DNA from: Sapria himalayana
Lineage: Eukaryota > Streptophyta > Magnoliopsida > Malpighiales > Rafflesiaceae
DNA length: 64,000 bases
Reading direction: 5' to 3'
NCBI GenBank assembly: GCA_029783825.1
Contig: JAREIK010002415.1
Span: 1,386,006 to 1,450,005, forward strand
In this document: piece by piece, positions 1-12,648 of the stretch
Layout of the letters: every line of letters starts with the position of its first letter
How positions within the stretch are numbered: position 1 is the first letter of the stretch
Translations under genes and position numbers: made by a program
The notes under the pieces: generated by a model
What the model was told of the DNA's origin: nothing
Database searches by the model: none
The model's input: the letters and a program-made list of their open reading frames with translations, nothing else

Positions 1-1550
1 AGATCTCGGACTTAAATAATTAAAGCTAGTTTTTAAGGCTTACGTCTTAGAAAATCTTGGTTAAGATCGGAAATTTCTAAAAACTCATATGAAATTCATA
101 TTTTGCATTGGTAGTTTACGTATACTTATTTTTTTATAAATTATTTTATATATGTGATTATAAACCTTTTCTTTTAAATTATTTAAAATAATTTTTATGA
201 AATTTAAATCATTTAACTAAAATATATGAATAATTAATGGATACTCATAAATTTGACACAAAGATTGTTTTTTTAATAAATTTAGAAACTCATTTACCCA
301 CGTGTTTCTTTAGAAAAAGTTATTTTTCTAAAAATGAAAAAAAAATTATTTGGTTATGTGTAAATGGTGCCAAAAACTATGGTTGACGGATTGTTTGGCT
401 AATTTTTAAATAAGATTATGTTGATATGTATTTATAAAATTCTATGATAAATAATTTTGTTGTATGAGATTTTAAGGTAATTATTATTCCTAGTAAAGAC
501 ATAGAGGGTGAAAATTATAATAAATATCCACATAGGTCGGGATTTGATATGTCCTTGGGAAAATGACTCTAAACCCCCTTGTGTACTTGTGGTAGAGTTC
601 CGCTAAGTAGCGGTAATGATTGTCAGGCTAAAAACTAGTAAATCACTCTCAAGTCTTCTGATCCTGATAGTGGGTATGTGCATTCCCCCCATTGGGGGTG
701 GTAGCTAGGATGGGGCTAGCATGTTAGTTTTCCCCCTCTACATATCTCCTTGTGGCCTGAAGAGACCTTAATATGCATAAATTATGTATATTTATGAAAA
801 TGAAATGGGGATTGAAAAATAAATATTTTGAGAACTTGCACACATACACATTATGTTTTTATGAAGTTGTATAGTCATATATATGCTTAAATATATGTAT
901 GCATCTTACTAAACTTATGCTTAGACTCTTAAATTATATATTAGAAAATATATGTGGCTATGGAGGTAAAACATGGATTTTTCTATATTTTCTTGCGATT
1001 TTCTTACTGGGTATCAGTTTCTCACCCTTATTTTTCATAAGTGGAGAAAATGTTGATGGCCAAACTCAATTCTGAAACTTGTAGATCTATGCGAGGGTTA
1101 TGGTAAAACATTTAGATGGATTTTTTTGAAACTCTTGTTATATATTTGTCCATAAGAGTCATTTTGTATAAATAACTTTTCTTTTATACATGAATGTTTT
1201 AACTTGATGGTTTATGCTTATTCATGATGTTATTTAGAATTTGATACATTTTGAATAGCTAGATGTGAGGGATCCTGACCTATTTTTATTTACTTGCATC
1301 TGCTACATTTTTGAGGTTGTGAATAATTTACTAAATTTATAAATTCTCCATTAAAAAAAACTCAAAACCCTCTCACATGAGAATTTAAAGTATTTTAAAT
1401 TCCATTAAAATTTAATTAATCAAACCAAGCATATCACAACTCTCGAGTGGGAGTGCTTCGGGGTCATGAAAAAACTATTTAGAAATCATTTAATGTTACC
1501 TTTACTAAATTATACTAATACAATAAATACCAAAGATTATGATAATCACC
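1..1550. other. AT-rich intergenic DNA, no gene recognised
   Basis: No open frame of useful length and no family motif was seen on either strand. A less AT-rich patch at about 560-760 contains short C and G runs (around 686-698 and 731-736) and could be part of an old LTR, but no partner copy is visible in the window. The segment is best described as degenerate repeat-derived spacer. Confidence 0.5.
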
Positions 1551-2600
1551 CACCTTGATTTTAAAAATCAAGTAATCTAGAGATTAGGATTTATATAGCT
1601 TTTTAATTCTTTCTAACCAAATATGGTATAAAGTAGCAACAAGTTCCATATGTTTAGCTTGAGCTTTTAAGCATTTTTCTTCTAGGTATTTTGCTAAAGC
1701 ATTTTAATGTATTTTGGATGCTATACATGCTTGCCGATATCTATATCAAACATTTAATCTTGTCCCATATTTTTTAGCTACAAATACAATTTAAAATATT
1801 TGGTCTAAGGTTTTTGGATTGAATATAATTCAACTGTGTGTTCCTTATGCTTATTTGAAAATAATATTTTGATCTGAGTTTCCCAAGGTAGCCATCCATA
1901 AATGACTAAGTGCTTGTGTATATTATTTCTATTCAAAATAATTGAACTCCAATGAACTTTATCAATGTGTTTTGAGATAGTGATCTACATAATGCAATAA
2001 TCTCTTTGTATTATAAAATGTTGTTATCACTTTAATGGAATTACATGTGTATCATGTTGTAGTAAAACCATATCTAATTGAACATAAAGGCTTCTAGAAT
2101 GGTGTATCATTATCTGAGCTAGAAACATGTATATATTCACTGAAAAAAGATATGTATGCTGTAACCATCTTATCCAATATTATTGTCTTATTATTGAATA
2201 TGCCACACAGTTTTAATGTGGAACATTAAATTCCTTGCCCTCCATCTTTAGGCATACATTACATACTTTAACTTACCTTAGGATGATATCGCCTTGTTGA
2301 GGACACCTAGTGATAAGCCCATAATATGAATTGTGACATAACAAGCTAGAAGATGATGGGGGAACCCCAAGGGAGGAGGAGGGAAGGTTTCTCAATGCAA
2401 ATCTTTGTAGGCTGATAGAAATATCCTCAACTTCATTTGTTGTGCTCCTAATAAAATAGATGATGTATCTAAATCATCAATAGTATGTTTATAGATACAC
2501 AATCCACTTTATCAAACAACATGAAATCATCGATATACATAAGGTGAGATATGCCCAACTCAAAACAATATGAAGAAAATTACAAGTTGGTATTCATACT
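1551..2600 (-). pseudogene. Degenerate coding remnant, possibly copia-like
   Basis: Read on the minus strand, the segment around 2480-2560 gives YIDDF, which resembles the YVDD catalytic box of copia reverse transcriptase. A stretch around 1590-1700 gives a fairly open Lys/Glu-rich frame containing YLEEKCLKAQAKHMELVA. The order and spacing of the two blocks do not match a normal copia polyprotein and stops interrupt both, so the assignment is weak. It may be two unrelated fragments. Confidence 0.25.
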
Positions 2601-5404
2601 TGCAAAGAATGCATTCAGCATAAATACTTAATAAAAAATGTGAAGAGATATGATCATATAGGATAACATAGCCTTGGCCCATTTTCCCCAAGAAAAAAGT
2701 ATTAGTGATATTTTTTTGGATAATGATGTAATTATTATCATTATACACTTTTTAAAAAATTAATATGGCATTTTCCATGAATAGTTAACTTTGTTTATAG
2801 TCATCAAGTTCGTGAGGTGATAGTAAACACTGGAAACTTGAAAGAGTACTTTGCTAAATATCTCAAGTTGCTCATTATTGGTGAAATAATAATGAATTAA
2901 TATTATTATGGAGTATGAATGATGATTGTATTTTACAAATAATGAATATGTAATATTAAGTCAAGTCATAGGTATTTATTAGAGAACAATATACTGGATT
3001 AACTCATTATGAGAAAACTTCATAGATTAAATATCATATGTATTTTTTATGTGGTAATATTTTTAGTCTTTTGACCTAAATTCAAAATGATTCCTACATA
3101 AAAAACTTTATATTTGGACACATCCCAATATCATATGTAATAGGGTTATAATATAGATAGTGATGAGATATAGAGTGAATCATGTGGAGGGATATATGTT
3201 AATAAGATAGAATTTTTTCCATCTTTTAAAGATACATAAATTTGGGCATCTCAATAAGTGATAATGAAAATATATATGATTATGCTCAAATAAATTAATA
3301 AATAGTTATTAATGTAATTTAATTTTTCATTCTACTTTAGATTCAGAAATACAAATGATATGAGGATGACTTAATTAATAAATTTGGTTCAATTAAATTA
3401 TAATGTGACAAAAGGGTTATATCATTGGCTATATATTAGGTTATGTTTAACAGTCATGTTACTTGGTTAGTCATAATATTTGGGTCTCTCAATCATGTAT
3501 GTTTTTCATTAAAAATACATGTGTGTTTTGATTAAAACACCCTGACAAGTTAAAGAAAACAAGTCTAACATGGTGTGGTACCACGACTAGGTGTGTCAAT
3601 GAGAGCATGCCATTATGTTTTCTCATAAAACATGCATGATGTGTTTTGCATGCAATCAATTAGAAAAATAAATAATTATAAAATAATCTTAAGATTACAT
3701 ATTTTATTAATTACAAATCACTCTAAATATATGCCTCACATGTAGAAATAAATCATCAAGATTGAATTAGCATTCATAATATAAGAATTCAGATTGTTTT
3801 CTATCTGTATGATATACAATTTCATAACATATATGTGATATATATAGTGATAGAGAATTAAGATCAAAAATTTATTAAGACAAAATCAGGTTGCACTCAT
3901 ACTAGCTTTTTGAATTTTAGATTATTGATGAACAAATCTATTTTTGTTGATTTCTTTTAGAGGGTGTCAACAAATAAGTTATAACTAAAAATACAATGTG
4001 TGAATTTTCAGAAAATTAAGGTAATTTTTTGTGACATGATGATATAATTATATCTATGGATCCTTTCTTGAGTTTACAAACCTATACTACATTATAAACT
4101 CTAAACTTCCTCTGATTCCTATATGAGTAGAATAGGTAGAAAATTTATATGGATAAGTGGGATCTAAATTTGTGAAAAACTTTAATTTAAAATTTAAGTA
4201 AACCCCAATAATGGTATCCAACGAGACTTGTAATTTTAATTAATCTAGCTTCTTTTTAATATATACTTTATGAAATTTGGATATGTGATTTATATATGGA
4301 TAAATGATCTATATTTAAATGATTATAATCCATTAATCACGAAATTTTAATATATAGTTTATTTAGGGTTATTAATAATAAGCTATTTAATTGAATTTGA
4401 TTAAACAAAAAGTGATTATTAGTAATCTATAAAATTTAATTTAATTAAATAATAAATTGTCATTATGTGATAAATGAATAATAATTTATTTGTGTATTTT
4501 TATGAAAAAATGCATGATGTATAGTATGATTCACAAAACCAATGTGATTGACTTTTCTTTCAATATATTTAAGGATTGCTAACAAAAATAAAAATTTCAC
4601 TTACATTAACCACTAAATATTTTAATTTTAACTAATTAACCAAAGAAATATTTTTAATACTTAATTTATGAAAATAACTACTAAATTTATGCACCTAAAA
4701 GGTCTTGATCATCTAAATATGTACCTATCAAAGTAGAATGTATTGAGCTATCTTTGTGAGATATGATGGAAAAAGATATTATGCATTTGTATATATTGGT
4801 TTGACTTAATGAGTTGTCAAAATAATTTTGGACATAGATCATCAATGGAATTTGGAAAGCATGTGATGCTAATTCATGTTACTATCCAAAAGTTATATGA
4901 AAAGCAATTAGTAAGAAGTTACTTACATAAATAGCTGAACTTTGGTCAATAAATCAATGCTTACTCTACATTTAATGAAATATGGATCCTAGTCCACTAA
5001 AGTATCAAGTGTTAATTATTGGAATTATTATTTGAGAGTTTTAAATTTAATACAAATTTTAGTGAGAATAGTTATTTCCTTTCTATAATTTAATAAACTA
5101 AATGTTTCATGTGATTTGTAGATTATAGCTTCAAATAATACATCTAACTTGTATATGCAATCAGTCTTTGAGAAGGACAAATAAAATGGAATTAACTTCT
5201 TAAACTGATATAGATGCTTAATAATCATTCTTATGTAAGAAAAAGATTTATTTATGCTAGAGTAAAATAGTAAGAGCAATAGTAATGTACTAATGGTTCA
5301 AAAGTGTGAAGGTATGAATAAGAAAAAAAATTTTATGTTAGGAATTACATAAAACCCAAACCCATTCATAAGTTTAATCTTGAGTTCAAGGTTATGCAAC
5401 CTAA
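2601..5404. other. AT-rich intergenic DNA
   Basis: Nothing codes recognisably here. The part just upstream of 5405 may include the gag end of the copia remnant that follows, but it is too decayed to show motifs. No LTR or primer-binding site for that element was found. Confidence 0.4.
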
Positions 5405-7061
5405 GTAGGGAAAATGTTTTTTTTTTGTCATTACCATGGTCATTGTAAAAGAAATTGTAAGCTCTACTTGAATGGGTCGTGAGATTTCATCATTAGTTAT
5501 TTATATTATAGAAATAAATTTATTTATATTTGTTCCTTGGGTTTTGGACATTAGTTGTTTATTTTATATTTGTGTTGATATTAAGGATCTAAGAAATAGT
5601 ATATCATTGGCTAAAGTTGAGGTAGGCCTATATGTCGAAAATGGAGCAAGACTTATTGATTTTGTTATCCGACCTTATTATTTATTTTATCATATTGATT
5701 TACTTTGAATTTTAAAATTTTTATTATGTTCCTACTATGAATAAAAATATAATGTTAATTTCTTGTTTGGACATTATTAGATTTACTTTTACTATTAAGA
5801 ATAATATTTCTTTCGTTTATCATTGTAGCATCATTTTTTGGGGTGCTTACTTGTTTAATTGCTTATATATCATAAATATTGATAATCCAAACACAAAGTG
5901 GATATATAACATTAATACTTAAAAAGTTTAAATCTAATGATTAAACATAATCTATCTATGGCATTGTCATTTAAGCTACATGGATGAAAAATACATTTCA
6001 AAACTCTAGAAAGATGAATATTTGCATTCATTTGATTTTGAATCTTATAAATTATGTGAATCATATTTATTTCAAAAAATGATTAAAACTCTTTTTTGGA
6101 TCTTTGTGAAAGGGTTGATGATTTATTGAATCGTGTGCATTGTGATGAATGTGGATTAATATGTTCAACTTCTAGAGAAGATTATTAGTATTTCATTTCC
6201 ATTATAGATGATTTTAATTGATATATCTATTTGGTGAAACATAAAGGCAAATCTATTAATATATTCAAAATATTCATGATTTATGTTCAAAATCAACTTG
6301 GAAGAAGTATTAAAATACTTCAATCAAATCAAGTTGATGAATGCTTAAGCCAAGAATTTATTGATCTTCTAGTGTTTTTTTGGGGGTATACTCCAGAGAC
6401 TACAATATTTGCACTTACTCGAGTTCCATGTAAACAAGATATTATATGAGGTATGAATTGTGAAATATCAAATATCCCAATTTATCTTTTCTTAGGATTT
6501 GGGGTTGTGAAGCTTATGTGAAGTCTCATCAAGTTAAAACCCAAATTAAATAAATATTATTTTGTGGTATATTTTAAAGAAACTAAAATCTATTACTTCC
6601 ACGATATTTATGAAAGTAAAGTAATAGGTGCAAAATTTAACTTGAAGAATTTCAAGCAGCACCAAATAATATTGAACCTAATATGTAAACTCAACAGGAT
6701 TCACAACTTATTGTTGAACTTGTAGAAGTAACACAATTTTAGAGAAGGTCTCATAGGATAAGTCATAAATTCAAGAGATATGGATTTCTCATGATTGATA
6801 ATTAGGACATGATCTTTATAGATCATGATGAGCCCACGTCTTACCAAGAGGTCATATCTAATCCAAATTTTATAGAATGGCTTGGAGGCATGAAATTAGA
6901 GATATAATTTATGTTTGATAATTATGTTTAGAAGTTGATTGATCAACCTAAAAGTTTAAAAATCATAGGGTACAAATGAGTTTTTTTAAAAAAAGGACAT
7001 GGATGAAAAAAGTACATATCTTCAAAGCATTATTGATTGTGAAATGTTTCAAGGAAACTCA
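5405..7061 (+). pseudogene. Ty1/copia gag-pol remnant (zinc knuckle, protease, integrase, RT start)
   Basis: Shifting between frames, the plus strand follows a copia polyprotein in the correct order. At about 5415-5475 there is a CCHC-like zinc knuckle (CHYHGHCKRNC). At about 5520-5670 a protease-like block has WVLDISC in place of the usual WVLDTGC. At about 5960-6110 there is a GAG-pre-integrase zinc-binding block. At about 6120-6450 the integrase core contains IIDDF and VDECL where GGEYL is usual. At about 6480-6640 lies the integrase C-terminal block, and at about 6870-7060 the start of reverse transcriptase (WLGGMKLE and IGYK motifs). Many stops are present. It ends abruptly at about 7061, where the next LTR element begins. 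No LTRs are visible, so this is an internal fragment. Confidence 0.8.
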
Positions 7062-9062
7062 TGGTATTTTGGCAAGACTTTGGGATACAAAATACTATAG
7101 AGGGAATTTACTAGAGTATGGCCACTCTCCAATGTCATGACTCTTGTCCTAAGAGAAAGCAAATAGATGAATTTTATGTTCATTCTAGTTTCTAGTGAAG
7201 TGACTTTTTATAGCTCTTCGACCATGTGATATATGAGAAAGGTCACGGTCAAAACTATGGTCATTCCCAATGTCATGGCCAAGTAATGTACAAGTTAGAT
7301 CATTCTTTGTTATATGGTTTTTCTCAATGAGAAAAACCATATAATGAATGAGAGAGACAAATATCAAAGGCACGATCATTTCCAATGTCATGAATTTGTT
7401 TTACCAAGACAATAGGCTTATGTTGATGATACTTCCCAATGTCATGACTTAGTGTTATAGAAAGATTTGAACATATTCCTAAAGTTGTGACCTCGAGCTC
7501 AAGGCTTGAAGGCCAAAGTTACAAAATCTTCTATAATACATTATTTTGTACTTAAAAAATATAGAAATATCAGAGTAAAAAAGAAAAAAGAAGAAGATAA
7601 TCTTTAATAACTCTTTCTTCTCCTTACACAAAAACAAAGTCAAAGCATAGCTAATAATCCTAGAAGTAATTTTTGCACTCTCTAGAGGATCAATAAGAAA
7701 TAAAGAGAACAAGATATATGTTAATTCCTAGAGTTGGGGGAGCACAAGTCTCAACCCCCCTCTCCTCTCTAAGGTCGAATTTGGAAAATCAATCAAAATA
7801 GATTGTGATTAAAATTGTGTCATAGATTCTCATGAGAAATGTCATTGGGAATCTGAATTTCATGAGACTTATTTTCTTCTATCTCATGAATCTCTTTCCA
7901 ATGTTAGGATAAATTATAGTCTTATTTATAAAATTTTACTTATGTGATATATAATATATTTCGAGATTAATAAATATCTGAACTTGAATTAGATATTTTA
8001 CTATTAAAGAGTTTGTGCATATTAGCATGTCAATCTATGATGCATGAGATAAATATATAAGACTCACTCACACTTATCATAGGAAGGAAGTCACAGCCCT
8101 TCCAACTATGATGCATGAGATGAACTTATATATTAAAACTCAAAATTTGGGTATGTTAATCATTGTGAGGATGATGCTCATGAAGCCAAAAGCTCAAATA
8201 ATTTTACATGGCAATCTATTATACATGTCTTAGATGAACTAGTTCTCGATTGAGGTGGATATTTTAAAAAATATTCTCCTAAATATTTTACCTTTAGTGT
8301 GAGAGTCACATCATCACCATATAGAATGATGATAGGTAATACATGTGACATGCACAAGTATTATCACTCAAAAGGTAGTGAAAGCCCTTTGAGTTACTTT
8401 TACTTATATAGTTCCCATTACTAAAAATTGAGTGAAGCATATGTTAATTATATGAGTATGGTACTTACGAAGCTAAGTACAAATACTTATAAATCATATT
8501 AGTTCTTGGTAATTATAATACTTGAGGTTGAAGAATAAAAATGTACATATAAAATAAACTATCAGGAAAAGTTGATGAGCTGCCTAAAAGGTATGAGCTT
8601 ATGAATGATTCTAAAGTAGAGATGATTTGTTATCTTGGTGGTAAAGTACCAAAAAAACAACTATGAGGGGATTATCATTAGGATGATCTCAATAATGATA
8701 ATAATCTTGTATGTCATCAGAGAAAAATATGATTACACAACAACTCAACCTTCATTTGGTATCCAAACTCAATATAATTTAAACTATTTGAAAATGTATC
8801 ATATAAATAAAGTAGGCAAACCCTAGGATCAAAGAGTCATACCATAAGTCCTAATTATCTTCTTTACTAAAATTATATTGTCTCACTATAGGTTGATTAA
8901 AATATTGATACAATTTCTATGGGACAGACATATATATGGACTAAAATACTCTACTATTTATATGACTCATATACTTGTGAGTCTAAAATTAATGAAATAC
9001 CCTTATTAATAAGCTTTTGAGATACTATAAAACTAACTAAATTAGTCAACATAACAAAATCA
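7062..9062 (+). repeat. 5' LTR of the 7-16 kb element
   Basis: It begins TGGTAT and ends AAATCA, giving the TG...CA form of an LTR. It aligns with about 13990-16066 over most of its length, for example the shared block near 8280-8320 and 15280-15320 (TTTAGTGTGxGAGTCACATCATCAC). Several GTCATGAC palindromes lie in its first 400 bases. Divergence from the 3' copy is substantial, so the insertion is old. Confidence 0.6.
7310..7344. repeat. Perfect 17-bp inverted repeat with 1-nt loop
   Basis: The left arm TTATATGGTTTTTCTCA (7310-7326) is the exact reverse complement of 7328-7344, with one A between them. The corresponding places in the 3' LTR copies (around 13300 and 14390) keep only one arm-like part, so the hairpin arose in, or was kept only by, this copy. 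Confidence 0.9.
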
Positions 9063-9072
9063 TGGTAGGTTT

Positions 9073-9089
9073 TTGGCATCATTTCTAGG
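9073..9089 (+). promoter_or_regulatory. Decayed primer-binding site, Athila-like
   Basis: TTGGCATCATTTCTAGG lies 10 bases after the LTR end. It resembles the Athila/Tat primer-binding site TGGCGCCGTTGCCGGGG as I know it, and several of the mismatches are C-to-T or G-to-A changes, as methylated-cytosine decay would give. It would have annealed the 3' end of a host tRNA to start minus-strand DNA synthesis. Confidence 0.6.
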
Positions 9090-9235
9090 ATTGTTTAGTT
9101 TAAATAATCAATGTGAGCTGATGTATAAATTTTGATAGAATTAAATTTGATAAATTTCTCAGATTCAAAAGTTAGTCTTATTATCTTGTTTGAAAAGTAG
9201 ATTGTTGTGTTTTGTATTTTGTTTATATATTTTCC

Positions 9236-10110
9236 TTTTTTTAGCCTATTAATCTAGAGAGAAAAATTCTTGGACTGAGCTAACTCATCAGGAATTAGAA
9301 ATTATAAAATCTAAATATGATGTAGAGTCAATCCTTCAAGGAAGACCTTAAAATAATACTTAAGGAGTTAAAGGAAAAGATTGATGTAGATGACAATCAT
9401 TTAGAATGAAATGAGAATATATGATAATATCTCAAACTATTAATACAAGAAGACTTTTTATTCACCAACAAGAGACTTTGATTATATACCAAATAGTAAT
9501 CTAGATCACCACTATTATCATCCAACAATGAGTTAAAGAAAGTGGAGATCAAGAAGTCATGATGAGAGTACATTTTATAATCCTCGTCATTTCCCCAAAT
9601 CTTCATTTGAAGGTGTACTTACCAAAGTGCTAAATGATTTGTTGAGATCAAATGTTACTATAGAATAGAGGGAGAGATAATTAAGGAAGAGAAAAAAATC
9701 ACTAACTTGGTTATGTATAAAGAAAGCTATGCATAAGAAATTTTAGTGGCTAATACAAAGAAAATTGAGGAAGTTAAAAAATATGATGAAAGCATTGCAC
9801 CAGAAATTTCATTGGCTAATATAGAGATAATTGATGTTGAGAATCTAAAAGAATAAATTTACGATAGAGTATCAATTATATAAGAAGAAGATGTGAATGA
9901 TGAATTTTTAGTGGTTGATAGGAAAGAAGTTGAGGAGAAACAAGAACAAAAAGTTGAAAATGTCAAGATATTTCGCAATGTCAAGGCAAGGGAAAAAATT
10001 AAAAATAAGTGTTTAATCTCAAATATCTGTGTAGATGATATCATCAAGATAATTATTTATCCAACATTAATTCCTGATACTAAAAGTACAAGAGATGCTT
10101 AATCTCAACT
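9236..10110 (+). pseudogene. Degenerate internal coding region, unrecognised
   Basis: Fairly open plus-strand frames run here, with Glu/Lys-rich stretches near 9730-10100 (for example DEFLVVDRKEVEEKQEQK, probably coiled coil) and a segment near 9440-9620 rich in His, Tyr and Asp. The position just inside the 5' LTR is where gag lies in gypsy elements, so a decayed gag-like protein is likely. No zinc knuckle or gag motif is visible. Confidence 0.35.
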
Positions 10111-10222
10111 GCTTGGGATTCTACCCAAAAGTTTTTTTTTGTTTGCTTGATGAGGTGTTTTTGTTGTAAGATAAGCATTATATTTACATTTACATAGTTA
10201 CACTTAAACCCCACCTCAGCCA

Positions 10223-10223
<1 letters not shown>

Positions 10224-10252
<29 letters not shown>
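10224..10252. repeat. Poly-C run, 29 bases
   Basis: An uninterrupted run of 29 C lies in otherwise AT-rich sequence. Long homopolymers like this are prone to length error in sequencing. Confidence 0.9.
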
Positions 10253-10253
<1 letters not shown>

Positions 10254-10639
10254 TCTTCCCGAACAAACACTCACACTAAGAATCATAAAAATTCATTTCA
10301 ACTTTGAATCTTATTTATTTCTAGACCATATCTGCGACCATTTTTTTAGTGTCATAACTTTAGTATTATAAAAATAAAATGTCCATCAAGAGTTTAATGA
10401 CAAAGTCATGGTAATGCCCAACACTGTGACTTTGGTATTACATAAATAAAAGCATCATCATAAATCAAATGGTAAGTCGTAGCCATGGCCCATGACCTAG
10501 TGTCATGACTTTATTGTAATGGCTTGACATAATGGCATAACTTTATAGTTATAGAAAATATGTGAGACCATAGAGTCATGATCTTCATTAATTAGGGTGT
10601 GACTAAAAATTCACTAATCTCATTGGTTTGGAAATGGAA

Positions 10640-11450
10640 GGGAAAAGATACTCGAAGAAAAGGGTCATAGAAATGATCCACAAGGAGAAAGTGAAGCAGC
10701 AGAAACTAGCATTATAAAAATTCCACCATGGGTTATGGTGCCCATGGAAATTTTTGTTGTATAATTGGTGCAATAATGTATGGACTCAATTCTTGCAAAA
10801 AAATACTTTATTATAGAATGAGATAGCGCTTCTATTGTGAAAGAACTCTATACCAATTTAGAAGATGGGCTAGGAAAATTATACTGTGTAAGAAGTATTT
10901 GGGTGCACTTTGATAGGAGAATAATAAGAAAATTGTTTGAATTCCAAGTATCCAAAGATAACATAGATTTTAAATAACTCCATAGGTAACCTAATTTTTT
11001 AACTATCACTAGTTTATTAATAGATAGAAAGTGCTCATAGAGAATGACTTCAAAGAGTACATATGGATATTTGACGTGGGGGGGAGACTCATAAAGATGA
11101 GTAAAATTTGGTTGTATTTTATATGCTCATTTTTATTACCCTCCCTCCATGTCTCTATGATTTTTTTAAAGAGAGTGATCTTGCTATATGTTATCTTTAT
11201 TGGTTATAGTATTGATGTGGGAATAATTCTAGAGAACTCGATTCTTAGTTTTGTTGATAGCAATTTTTTTGGACAAACTAATTTATCTTTTCCTTATTAC
11301 CTTATTATGTCTAGCCAAGTTGAGGGAGTCCCCATGGATAGATATGTTGATGCAATGTATCCAATAGTATTTCTTGGACATTGTCAGATATCAAAAGAAG
11401 AATTAAAAAAGATAGAAAATAAAAGAAGTTGATATTAGAAGGGGAATGGC
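10640..11450 (+). pseudogene. Plant retroelement ORF resembling 'putative plant transposon protein' / Athila ORF1 domain
   Basis: With several stops and frame changes the plus strand gives a pattern I associate with this domain: a VR..WVHFDR-like block near 10890-10920, then (open frame 11031-11432, 133 codons) IWLYFICSFLLPSLHVS, a VILLYVIFIGYSIDVG block with an ILENSI stretch, and LSFPYYLIM followed by EGVPMD. These match the order W.....LLPSSH.S, RA.LLY.IL.G..IDVG.II, LPFPSLI..LC..AGVP. The protein's function is not established; it occurs in LTR elements of many plants. Its presence without pol supports a non-autonomous element. Confidence 0.5.
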
Positions 11451-12640
11451 CAATTTAAATTTGAGAACAAGCATTCTTCTTCATCAAAGCTGACATACAA
11501 GAAATATAAATAAGATAAAAAAATAAGAAGATAAGCAAGCCTGCATTGAGCATTTCTTAGTTGCACATGGAGGTTTTTTTAATTGATGTTTTTTTACTTT
11601 AGAAAATATGCAGCGGTGATGCTGAAAGAAATATGGAAGACCTAAAAAATGAGATCAAATATAGATACATAGTAGTAGCAGAAGAAGTTGAAAAATAAGA
11701 TATAATATAGGAAAAGTATCTCTAATAAAAATACATGATTTTTTTTCATGAATTAAGAAAATTTTAAATACAATATCTATAAACTCTTGGAGGATGGAAT
11801 AAAATGCATAGATATTGGCTTGTTGAGTAGTGCTGCATTGTTTGAAAAATTATACAAGGTTGTCATAGTGTATTGGATGATAACAATGGTAAAAAAGATA
11901 ACATGAATGAAAATGATATAAACTATCAAGATAACCTATGGATAGAGGGATTGAAAAAATATAGTGCAAACCAAAATGACTTATATTTTGTAGTGAGATC
12001 CTTTGAGGGTACATTTAATTCCATTGGGTGGAATTAAGAGGCACAAGGTGATATTATAGCAAAGATATTAGATTGGGAAGCTACATAGAAAGGAGATTCA
12101 AAGAGACCATCCACTTATATGTTAGTATTTGAGCATTCCAAATCAGATTTTACCTTTGAAGAGAATGATTCTAAAGGAAAACATATTAGTGATCTCACTC
12201 AGTGCATTGATTTATACATCTTATTTATTTTCATATTGTGATACTATAACCAATGGTATTGAATTTATTTTAGATGGTGTCAGAAGATTTTATTTATGTT
12301 TAGGGAGAAGTTATTGCTATGGGAAAATTTATAGTTTTAGTGTGTGAGTATGTTGGGTTCGCAAATTACCAAATATTCTTGAATATTTTAGCAGTTATAG
12401 ATAATGTGTAGAAATGAGAAAAAGACATAATTTGATCAATTTCTTGACATCAAAGTTTTTGTGAATTTTGATGAATAGTCATGAAATTAATATTTGTTTG
12501 AAGTATTTAATTACTTGATAATTTATAGATAATTGATCAATGTTGGTATCCATTCTTGGCCAAAACTCTACTTAATTAGTTGTGATAATCATTGAATGTC
12601 ATGACTCTACAATCTTGTTAGTAAAAACTTTTATCTATGT
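11451..12640 (+). other. Remainder of internal region of the 7-16 kb element
   Basis: Short open stretches on the plus strand (about 11930-12350, including NQNDLYFVVRSFEGTF) suggest a continuation of the same degenerate protein, but no motif was recognised. The polypurine tract expected before the 3' LTR was not identified. Confidence 0.35.
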
Positions 12641-12648
12641 AACACATT

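Noticed and set aside
9859..10047. Ser/Thr/Phe-rich minus-strand frame
   Set aside because: Antisense shadow of the Glu/Lys-rich plus-strand frame at 9893-10102.
11031..11432. Possible host gene (133-codon open frame)
   Set aside because: It lies between LTRs, continues in other frames on both sides, and matches the pattern of a retroelement-associated protein domain.
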